NCBI GenBank assembly: GCA_947379865.1
Contig: CANCOY010000168.1
Coordinates: 1-5,524 of the forward strand
Length of the DNA: 5,524 nucleotides
Direction of reading: 5' to 3'
From: Acetobacteraceae bacterium
GTDB taxonomy: Bacteria > Pseudomonadota > Alphaproteobacteria > Zavarziniales > Zavarziniaceae
Shown: positions 1 to 5,524 of the stretch, in pieces
How positions within the stretch are numbered: the stretch's first letter is position 1
Layout: each line of letters begins with the position of its first letter
Position numbers and translations under genes: made by a program
The notes under the pieces: generated by a model
What the model saw: only the letters and a program-made list of their open reading frames with translations
The model's database searches: none
Told to the model about the DNA's origin: nothing

Positions 1-1335
1 GATCTTTCAATCGATGCGGTGGCCGTATCAGGCTCCACCCAGGGCATCGAGGCGCACAACTATGGCGCTGGCGCCCTCGCGGTAACAGCAACCGGCGCGG
101 TCGCCGGGATCAATGGGACTGGCATTTACGCGAACAACCAAGGAACAAGCCTGACAGTTGAGGCCGCAGCGGTGACCGGCACCAACTATGGTATCAACGC
201 GAGAAACTACGGCAGCGGCGCCACCACCATCACCGCCACCGGCACCGTTACGACCACAAGCTATGCCGGCATAGCGGCGCGCAATGCCTCATCTGGCACC
301 AGACTCACCATCAATGCAGGCGCCGTATCGGGATATTCCGGGATCAAGGCACGCGGCTATGGCACAGGCGCCCTGTCAGTCACCGCCACAGGCACAGTCA
401 CCGGTACAGACACGGCAGGCATTATCGCGCTCAACAGCAAGGCGGGAACCAGCCTGACCATCAACGCCGCTGGCGTCACCGGCGCCACCGAGGGTGTCTA
501 TGGCAAGAACAGCGGTGCGGGCGCCACCGCGATCACGATCACAGGAACCGTGACGGGCACCACCGGCCAGGGCATACATGCCAGCAATGCTGGAACCAGC
601 CTGAGTGTGGAGGCGGCGACCGTAACAGGCGCCACCGATGGTATCAGCGCCGCCAATCTTGGCACAGGCGCCCTGGCAGTCACCTCGACCAGCACGGTGA
701 CGGGCACCACCGGCAAGGGCATCGATGCCTATGCGGCCGGCACCAGCCTCACCATTGAAGCGGCGGCGGTTTCCGGTGCCACCCATGGCATAGAGGCAAT
801 CAACACCGGCTCCGCTGCCCTGTCCATCTCCGCCACCGGTGCAATTTCCGCTACAAGCGGCATCGGCGTTTATGCAGCCAACGCGGGGACCGACCTCACC
901 ATCGAAGCCACAACGGCTTCCGGTACCACCTTTGGCATTGACGCTCACAACACTGGCTCGGGCATCCTGTCTGTGACGGCTACCGGAGCCATCACCGGAA
1001 CCAACAGTGGCGGCATCAGAGCCTATAATTTTGGTACAGATCTTGTAATTAATGCCGTTTCTGTGTTGGCATCTGCCGACGGCATCCAAGCCTTCAATAA
1101 TGGTTCAGGTTCAACATCCATCACAGCAACCGGCAGCATTACTGGAACCATCGGATATGGGATCGTTGCGACCAGCTCCGGCAGCAGCCTGACAATCACA
1201 GCGGTTGACGTATCCGGCGCTACTTATGGCATTGGGGCCGTCAGCTCAGGCACAGGCCCCCTCTCCATCACCGTCTCTGGCACAGTGGCGGGGGGTACTG
1301 GATCAGCTATCTACAGCTCATCCGGTGAGGGGGGC
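1..1335 (+). repeat. Nine in-frame tandem repeats of about 147 bp (49 aa) in the autotransporter passenger
   Basis: Units read 1-147, 148-300, 301-450, 451-597, 598-744, 745-891, 892-1038, 1039-1185 and 1186-1335. Six of the nine plus the first are exactly 49 codons; units 2, 3 and 9 are 51, 50 and 50. The consensus is roughly SLTIEAAAVTGATxGIxAxN, then GxGALxVTATGTVTGTTGxG, then IxAxNAGT. Each unit is itself two similar halves of about 24-25 residues, both with an L-x-[VI]-x-A/T strand followed by GIxAxN, which fits one beta-helix turn per half and so about 18 turns. All length changes are whole codons. The array runs off the left edge, so the total copy number is unknown. A degenerate tenth half-unit may follow 1335. 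Confidence 0.92.
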
Positions 1336-3336
1336 GTGACGGCCATCAACCTGCTTTCTACCGCCACCGTAAGTGCCACCTCAGGCGCTGCCATCATCGA
1401 TGCATCCGGTAATGCCACCGTGGACATTGAGGCCGGAGCCCTGGTCACGGGTAGCATTTCACTGGGTGCTGGAGCGGACACCCTGACCATTGCCTCCGCC
1501 ACGGATCTGTCGGGGGTGACCTCCATGAGTGGAGGTACAGGCATATCGCGGGACACACTCAATCTGAATGCCGCCTTCTCTGGTGCCACCCTGGCCGATT
1601 GGGAAGTCATCAATCTTGATGCAAGCGACGCAGATTTTACGGTGGATTCAGGTATAAGTGGTACCGGGGCGGTGAACATTCTTGGTAGCGGCACGGTAAC
1701 CCTCGGCGGAACCAGCACACTGACGGGTGACACCACGGTATCAGGCGGCACCCTGAACGTAACCGGTTCGCTCCAGAATTCTGCCGTCACGGTAGAGTCG
1801 GGCGCGACGCTTATAGGCACCGGCACAATCGGCGCGCTGACGGCCGATTCGGGATCAACGGTCAGGGCCGGTGATGGCGCACCCTCCTTCGGGACGCTCT
1901 CTGTAAATGGCAACGCCACACTTGCATCAGGCTCGACGCTTTCGGTAGGCGTCTTTGGTTCCGGCAGCGCCGAGCATTCCCGCCTCGACGTAAGTGGAAC
2001 GGCAACCCTGGCTGGCAATCTCTATGTGTATGTAACCAGTGGAAATACGGGTTCAGGTGCACTCGCTGCCGGGACCACGATCGCAAATGTGCTGGTAACG
2101 GGCGGCGGTATCACAGGCAGTTTTGCCGCCATTACCGATAACAGCGCGCTTTTCGACTTTGACGCCGTCGTCAACGGCGCAGCGGTTGATCTTTCCATTG
2201 CAGGGGGAACCACGGCAACTGAATCGGTCAATGCCTCAGGGCTGCGTCCGGCGGCCGGCGCCGCAGGCGTGATTGACAACCTCATCGGCAATGGCAGCTC
2301 TGGCGATATGCAGACCGTGATCAACGCACTTGGTGCGCTGGACACCGAGAGTGCTGTTGCAAACGCGGTGTACCAGACCCTGCCCCTGTTCACCGACGGC
2401 GCCTCGGCCGCCACCACCGCGCCGACCACCGCCGCAAACTCGGCGATTGCGGCTCATCTCAATGAAATGGATCGCGTCGCCACCAGTGGCCTTGGGCTTG
2501 CCAATGGCACCGCGTGGACAAGCCCGCTCGGTGGCCGCGCGCACCAGTCGGAACTCGACAGTTCGGCCGGCTATGATGCGCGGCTCTATGGCATGATTGC
2601 AGGGGCAGATGCTGATGTCAGCGAGCGCACACGCCTCGGCATGGCCTTTGCCTATAGCCAGAACAGCCTGAAGTCGGTCTCCGACGTCATCGACAATACC
2701 ATGCACATCGACAGCTATGATGCCACGCTCTATGGCGTCATGGATGTTACAAAGGCAATGCGCCTGCGTGCCAGTGTCGGGGGCGGCTGGCACCAGTTTG
2801 ATGGGGCGCGCCACCTTGCCTTTGCAAGCCTGACCCGCACGGCAGAGGCGTCCTATGACGGTTATTCCGCCAATGCCGCCGTGTTCCTGGAGAACAGTAT
2901 CAGTCTGGGCGACAGCATGACCTTCACGCCATCCGTGGGCATCCGATATGAATCGTCCTGGGACAACAGCTATGTCGAGACGGGCGCCAGTGCCCTCAAC
3001 CTCCATGTTGGTGCCCGCCACGACCAGAACCTGCAGCCCAGCCTCGATGGCCGGTTTGACTACATGCTGTCAAATGGACTTGAACTGTCGGCCAGTGGCG
3101 GGCTTGCCTATGACCTGCTCAACGAGCGGTCTCACCTCAGCGTCGCCTATGAGGGCGCCTCCACCAGTTCCTTCCTGGTTGAGGGACCAGAGGCCAGCGC
3201 ATTGAGCGAACATATGGGTGTGGGTATGCTGATGAAGTTGCGCAACGGCGTCGATCTCTCTGCGGCCTATAATCTTGGGCTGGGTGACGGGCTGTCCAGC
3301 CACACCGCCGGCCTCACTGCCAAATGGGCGTTCTGA
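1..3336 (+). CDS. Autotransporter (type Va secretion) with repetitive beta-helix passenger, 5'-partial
   Basis: The reading frame is open from base 1, and the residues before the first GTG (19) already match the repeat consensus, so the true start and signal peptide lie left of the window; 1111 residues are visible. In order: nine repeats of about 49 residues (1-1335) rich in G, T, A and S; a transition segment with GAGADTLTI (1465-1491) and a WEVINL motif (1600-1617), both common in beta-helix autotransporters; a passenger-associated transport repeat-like stretch (about 1684-2130; TLTGDTTVSGGTLNVTGSL followed by GATLIGTGTIG); a helical Ala-rich linker (about 2215-2514); and a barrel of about 273 residues beginning near W at 2515 and ending KWAF, the terminal Phe typical of BAM-recognised barrels. 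The visible part has no cysteine, as usual for passengers crossing the periplasm. By family, the barrel inserts in the outer membrane and the passenger is displayed or released. Adhesin or surface-layer use is inference; no protease or lipase motif was seen. Confidence 0.93.
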   Translation, partial: DLSIDAVAVSGSTQGIEAHNYGAGALAVTATGAVAGINGTGIYANNQGTSLTVEAAAVTGTNYGINARNYGSGATTITATGTVTTTSYAGIAARNASSGTRLTINAGAVSGYSGIKARGYGTGALSVTATGTVTGTDTAGIIALNSKAGTSLTINAAGVTGATEGVYGKNSGAGATAITITGTVTGTTGQGIHASNAGTSLSVEAATVTGATDGISAANLGTGALAVTSTSTVTGTTGKGIDAYAAGTSLTIEAAAVSGATHGIEAINTGSAALSISATGAISATSGIGVYAANAGTDLTIEATTASGTTFGIDAHNTGSGILSVTATGAITGTNSGGIRAYNFGTDLVINAVSVLASADGIQAFNNGSGSTSITATGSITGTIGYGIVATSSGSSLTITAVDVSGATYGIGAVSSGTGPLSITVSGTVAGGTGSAIYSSSGEGGVTAINLLSTATVSATSGAAIIDASGNATVDIEAGALVTGSISLGAGADTLTIASATDLSGVTSMSGGTGISRDTLNLNAAFSGATLADWEVINLDASDADFTVDSGISGTGAVNILGSGTVTLGGTSTLTGDTTVSGGTLNVTGSLQNSAVTVESGATLIGTGTIGALTADSGSTVRAGDGAPSFGTLSVNGNATLASGSTLSVGVFGSGSAEHSRLDVSGTATLAGNLYVYVTSGNTGSGALAAGTTIANVLVTGGGITGSFAAITDNSALFDFDAVVNGAAVDLSIAGGTTATESVNASGLRPAAGAAGVIDNLIGNGSSGDMQTVINALGALDTESAVANAVYQTLPLFTDGASAATTAPTTAANSAIAAHLNEMDRVATSGLGLANGTAWTSPLGGRAHQSELDSSAGYDARLYGMIAGADADVSERTRLGMAFAYSQNSLKSVSDVIDNTMHIDSYDATLYGVMDVTKAMRLRASVGGGWHQFDGARHLAFASLTRTAEASYDGYSANAAVFLENSISLGDSMTFTPSVGIRYESSWDNSYVETGASALNLHVGARHDQNLQPSLDGRFDYMLSNGLELSASGGLAYDLLNERSHLSVAYEGASTSSFLVEGPEASALSEHMGVGMLMKLRNGVDLSAAYNLGLGDGLSSHTAGLTAKWAF

Positions 3337-3338
3337 GG
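3335..3338 (+). promoter_or_regulatory. Possible ribosome binding site overlapping the autotransporter stop codon
   Basis: GAGG overlaps the last two bases of the TGA stop (3334-3336) and lies 10 bases before the ATG at 3349. This placement favours translation of the downstream gene by ribosomes finishing the autotransporter, so translational coupling is possible. The spacing is slightly long for an optimal site, and a GTG start at 3382 with CGGAA (3370-3374) before it is a competing possibility. Confidence 0.35.
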
Positions 3339-3348
3339 CGATACATGC

Positions 3349-4494
3349 ATGGTGGCCCATGGCCATGGACGGAACCGAGACGTGAAACAAGCAGCCCCTC
3401 CCCCCACGGCGCAGGCGGAACAGACAGCCACCGAGGCCACATTCTCGCTTTCCGATGGCCTGGTGCGCCTACTGGCGAGGATTGGCGCCTCGATTGTCTT
3501 CACGTCTTATGAATCGGGCCTTCTCTACATGCTCGGCCGCCGCCCGGATGGTGGCGCCCATTTGCACCAGTCGGTCATGGCCAAGCCCATGGGCATCTGT
3601 GTAGAGAACGAAAACGCCTTCACGCTCTCGGCCGGCTTCCAGATCATGCGGCTGCGCAATGGCCTTGCCCCGCATGAGCGTGTGAACAACCAGTTTGATG
3701 CCTGTTATGTCGCCCGTGAGACGCACTTCACGGGCCAGCTTGACGCCCATGACATCGGCATTGATGGCGATGGCCGGCCGCTGTTCATCAACACCCGCTT
3801 CAACTGTCTGGCCACCATCGATCCCTGTCACAGCTTTCGCGAGGTCTGGCGCCCGCCCTTTATCTCCGCTTTGGTTGATGAGGACCGTTGCCATCTCAAT
3901 GGCCTTGCCATGGACAAGGGCGAGGCGGCCTATGTAACCGCCGTCAGCCGCTCCAACACCATCGATGGCTGGCGCGACCGCCGCCACGACGGCGGCGTGG
4001 TGATCGACGTGCGCACGGGCGCCGTGGTCTGCGAAGGTCTGTCCATGCCCCATTCCCCGCGCATGCATGAGGGGGAGCTCTGGCTGCTCAACTCAGGCAC
4101 TGGCGAACTGGGCGTCGTGGAAGGGGCTGCCTCTGGCAAGGGCACGTTCGTGCCGCGCGTGTTCTGCCCGGGCTTTGCCCGTGGCCTGGCGTTCCATCAG
4201 GGACTGGCGTTTGTTGGCCTGTCCAAGCCGCGTTACAAGCGGTTTGAAGGCCTGGCGCTGGACCAGAAGCTGGCTGATGCCGACAGCGAGCCGTGGTGCG
4301 GCATCCATGTGATTGATCTGGCCAAGGGACGCTGCGCGGAATGGTTCCGCATCGATGGCGGCGTGCGTGAATTGTTCGATGTTGCGGTACTCAAGGGCCC
4401 CGCCTGCCCCATGTCGGTCGGCCCGGGCGCGCCTGAGATTACCCAGTTCATCACCCACGCAGCCTCAACAGCCATCAGCACGCAGCCGGCCTGA
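3349..4494 (+). CDS. TIGR03032/DUF4915-family protein, function unknown, probable beta-propeller
   Basis: This 381-residue protein carries motifs I recognise as typical of the TIGR03032 (DUF4915) family: FTSYESGLLYMLG (51-63), LDAHDI (131-136), CHLNGLA (181-187), SMPHSPRMH (232-240), LWLLNSGTGELG (244-255), PGFARGLAF (274-282) and VGLSKPR (289-295). Recurrent blocks of the type hydrophobic strand, D-x-D/G turn, strand (for example DIGIDGDGRPLFINT, VVIDVRTGAVV and IHVIDLAKGRCAEW) suggest a beta-propeller; that fold is inferred. No signal peptide or membrane segment is visible, so a cytoplasmic location is likeliest. Residues 1-30 are low-complexity (Ala, Thr, Gln) and poorly supported: the start could instead be GTG at 3382, which would remove 11 residues encoded partly by a palindrome. 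The gene starts 12 bases after the autotransporter stop on the same strand, so co-transcription is likely. No biochemical role is established to my knowledge. Confidence 0.85.
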   Translation: MVAHGHGRNRDVKQAAPPPTAQAEQTATEATFSLSDGLVRLLARIGASIVFTSYESGLLYMLGRRPDGGAHLHQSVMAKPMGICVENENAFTLSAGFQIMRLRNGLAPHERVNNQFDACYVARETHFTGQLDAHDIGIDGDGRPLFINTRFNCLATIDPCHSFREVWRPPFISALVDEDRCHLNGLAMDKGEAAYVTAVSRSNTIDGWRDRRHDGGVVIDVRTGAVVCEGLSMPHSPRMHEGELWLLNSGTGELGVVEGAASGKGTFVPRVFCPGFARGLAFHQGLAFVGLSKPRYKRFEGLALDQKLADADSEPWCGIHVIDLAKGRCAEWFRIDGGVRELFDVAVLKGPACPMSVGPGAPEITQFITHAASTAISTQPA

Positions 4495-4538
4495 GGCGCC
4501 CTCACCCCGGGCGGCAACACCCGGGGTGGTCAGGCGCC
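4495..4538. terminator. GC-rich hairpin between convergent genes, possible bidirectional terminator
   Basis: A perfect 9-bp stem (CACCCCGGG at 4503-4511 with CCCGGGGTG at 4520-4528) encloses an 8-base loop. An outer 6-bp pairing of GGCGCC (4495-4500) with GGCGCC (4533-4538) is possible across a small internal loop. It begins immediately after the stop of the DUF4915-type gene and lies 14 bases from the fdx stop on the other strand, where a shared terminator is expected. Neither side has a T-tract, so it may work poorly as an intrinsic terminator and act instead as a 3'-end stabilising hairpin or with Rho. Confidence 0.6.
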
Positions 4539-4551
4539 AGGGGCGCTGAAA

Positions 4552-4887
4552 TCACTTTACCTGCATGTTCCGCGTCGCCGCCGGCAGGCTGACGACAAGC
4601 CCGTCGAGGGCGTCTGACATAATGATCTGGCAGCCAAGGCGTGACGTGTGGGTCAGGCCAAAGGCGAGATCGAGCATGTCTTCCTCTTCTTCTGCCGGGG
4701 TTTCCAGCTTGTCGAAGAAGCTGGCATCCACCACCACATGGCAGGTCGAGCAGGCGAGCGAGCCTTCGCAGGCGCCCTCAAGGTCGATCTTGTTCTTGTG
4801 GGCAATTTCGAGCACCGACAGGCCCACCGGCGCATCGACCTCGGTACGGGTCTTTCCATCGGGGCTGACGAAGATCATCTTGGGCAT
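4552..4887 (-). CDS. fdx: ISC-type 2Fe-2S ferredoxin (adrenodoxin-like)
   Basis: This 111-residue protein has the full length of ISC ferredoxins. Cluster ligands are Cys40, Cys46, Cys49 and Cys86, in the C-x5-C-x2-C-x36-C spacing of adrenodoxin-type ferredoxins, within GACEGSLACSTCH and SRLGCQI. The acidic EEEEDMLDLAFGL segment (67-78) corresponds to the partner-binding helix of this family, and LDGLVVSLPAATRN near the C-terminus is also typical. By family, it carries electrons in the cytoplasm for cluster assembly on IscU. The ATG is supported by GAGGAG nine bases upstream (4897-4902 on this strand). It lies 39 bases downstream of hscA on the same strand, the standard isc order. It appears to be the last gene of the operon: the 57-base gap to the convergent neighbour leaves no room for an iscX. 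Confidence 0.95.
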   Translation of the reverse strand: MPKMIFVSPDGKTRTEVDAPVGLSVLEIAHKNKIDLEGACEGSLACSTCHVVVDASFFDKLETPAEEEEDMLDLAFGLTHTSRLGCQIIMSDALDGLVVSLPAATRNMQVK

Positions 4888-4896
4888 CGGTCTCTA

Positions 4897-4902
4897 CTCC
4901 TC
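4897..4902 (-). promoter_or_regulatory. Ribosome binding site of fdx
   Basis: GAGGAG on the minus strand, separated by nine bases from the ATG at 4887-4885. It lies in the 39-base hscA-fdx spacer, and it fixes the fdx start, which also matches the usual N-terminal length of the family. Confidence 0.7.
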
Positions 4903-4926
4903 GAACGGCATCCGCGCCTTATGCGG

Positions 4927-5524
4927 TCAGCCGAGCTTGCTTTCAAGTCGCCCGATGGCGACACCTGACAGGGCCGTGCGAATTCCCCTGTCCATGCGCC
5001 GCTCGGCAAAGGCCTGGGTCGCCTGTTCCAGGGCCTCCACGGCCCCCAGGACGGCTTCGCGGTCCACACCTGCCACCATCGTGGCCAGATGGGCCAGAGA
5101 GGCATCCACGGCGGCACGTTCGGCTGTATCCAGAAGATCACCGTCGGTGGTAAGGGCTGCCTGCACGGCAATGGCCAGACGCTCTGCGTCGACCCTTGCT
5201 TCGGTAAGCAGGCGCGCCGTCATGTCTTCACGGGCGTTTTCCCATGATTCCTTCAGCATGCGCGCCATGTCTTCTTCAGCAAGACCATAGCTGGGCTTAA
5301 CCTCAACCGACTGGGCGATGCCCGTGCTGGCTTCCGTGGCGCTAACGGTCAGCAGGCCATCGGCATCCACGGTGAAATTGACGCGGATACGCGCGGCCCC
5401 CGCCGTCATGGGCGGAATGCCATGCAGTTCGAAACGGGCGAGCGAACGGTTCTGGTGCACCAGTTCGCGCTCACCCTGCACCACATGGATCGCCATGGCC
5501 GTCTGGCCGTCCTGATAGGTGGTA
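4927..5524 (-). CDS. hscA: HscA, Hsp70-type chaperone for Fe-S cluster assembly, 3' part only
   Basis: The 198 visible residues are the substrate-binding half of an Hsp70, and the frame continues past the right edge, so the internal ATG at 5496 is not the start. The opening TTYQDGQTAMAIHVVQGERE, then SLARFELHGIPP, then VDADGLLTVSATEASTG and VKPSYGL, follow E. coli HscA (SLARFALRGIP, VDADGLLSV, VKPSYGL) rather than DnaK closely. The beta-sandwich spans roughly the first 95 residues and a charged helical lid the rest. The end, AIGRLESKLG, lacks the acidic EEVD-like or DnaK-type tail, as expected for HscA. By family, HscA with HscB binds the LPPVK motif of IscU and uses ATP to promote transfer of the 2Fe-2S cluster to apoproteins. 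About two thirds of the gene, including the ATPase domain, is outside the window; hscB is expected further upstream. Confidence 0.94.
   Translation of the reverse strand, partial: TTYQDGQTAMAIHVVQGERELVHQNRSLARFELHGIPPMTAGAARIRVNFTVDADGLLTVSATEASTGIAQSVEVKPSYGLAEEDMARMLKESWENAREDMTARLLTEARVDAERLAIAVQAALTTDGDLLDTAERAAVDASLAHLATMVAGVDREAVLGAVEALEQATQAFAERRMDRGIRTALSGVAIGRLESKLG

Noticed and set aside
19..21. GTG as the start of the autotransporter
   Set aside because: The frame is open to base 1 and the six preceding codons (DLSIDA) match the repeat consensus, so this is an internal codon of a gene that begins outside the window.
376..1089. Long open frame on the minus strand inside the repeat array
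   Set aside because: It is antisense to a clear repeat-coding frame, is Gly/Ala/Arg/Cys-rich and repeats only because the DNA does; no family resemblance or start signal.
1..1335. CRISPR-like or satellite repeat
   Set aside because: The repeats are contiguous without spacers, diverge at third positions, and stay in one protein frame; they encode protein repeats.
1465..1491. RTX calcium-binding repeat suggested by GAGADTLTI
   Set aside because: Only one weak copy, with no GGxGxDxLx array, and the protein ends in an outer-membrane barrel, so type I secretion is not indicated.
1311..2018. 235-codon open frame on the minus strand
   Set aside because: Pro/Val/Ser-rich shadow of the autotransporter stem, a by-product of GC-rich codon use; no recognisable domain.
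2236..3021. 261-codon open frame on the minus strand
   Set aside because: Antisense to the well-supported barrel domain, with no recognisable domain.
4565..5290. 241-codon open frame on the plus strand opposite fdx and hscA
   Set aside because: Ser/Arg/Ala-rich shadow crossing two strongly identified genes and their intergenic spacer.

Overview
The window is GC-rich, tightly packed bacterial DNA. The isc-type ferredoxin at the right resembles, from memory, the alphaproteobacterial/mitochondrial-like form (the LEIAHKNKIDLEGACEGSLA type seen in Rickettsia-like Fdx) more than the enterobacterial one. The autotransporter and DUF4915-type gene also fit a free-living, possibly aquatic, alphaproteobacterium. 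The genus cannot be fixed from this sequence.

Layout: (1) positions 1-3336, plus strand, hold the C-terminal 1111 residues of a large type Va autotransporter whose start lies left of the window. It has nine tandem repeats of about 49 residues (1-1335), then a beta-helix stem with a passenger-associated transport repeat (about 1336-2210), a linker (about 2215-2514) and a C-terminal outer-membrane barrel ending in Phe (about 2515-3333). (2) Twelve bases later comes a TIGR03032/DUF4915-type gene (3349-4494, plus), probably a soluble beta-propeller-like protein of unknown function. (3) A 57-base intergenic spacer carries a strong GC hairpin between convergent genes. (4) On the minus strand lie fdx, a 2Fe-2S ferredoxin (4552-4887), and upstream of it the 3' third of hscA (4927 to the right edge). 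Together these are the tail of an iron-sulfur cluster assembly (isc) operon.

The right half is housekeeping: HscA and its co-chaperone HscB (expected beyond the right edge) act on cluster-loaded IscU, and Fdx supplies electrons. The left half looks accessory: a repetitive surface protein immediately followed by, and probably co-transcribed with, a family of unknown role. That pairing is the most interesting lead. No RNA genes, insertion sequences, CRISPR arrays or attachment sites were seen, and no gene-free stretch exceeds 300 bases.
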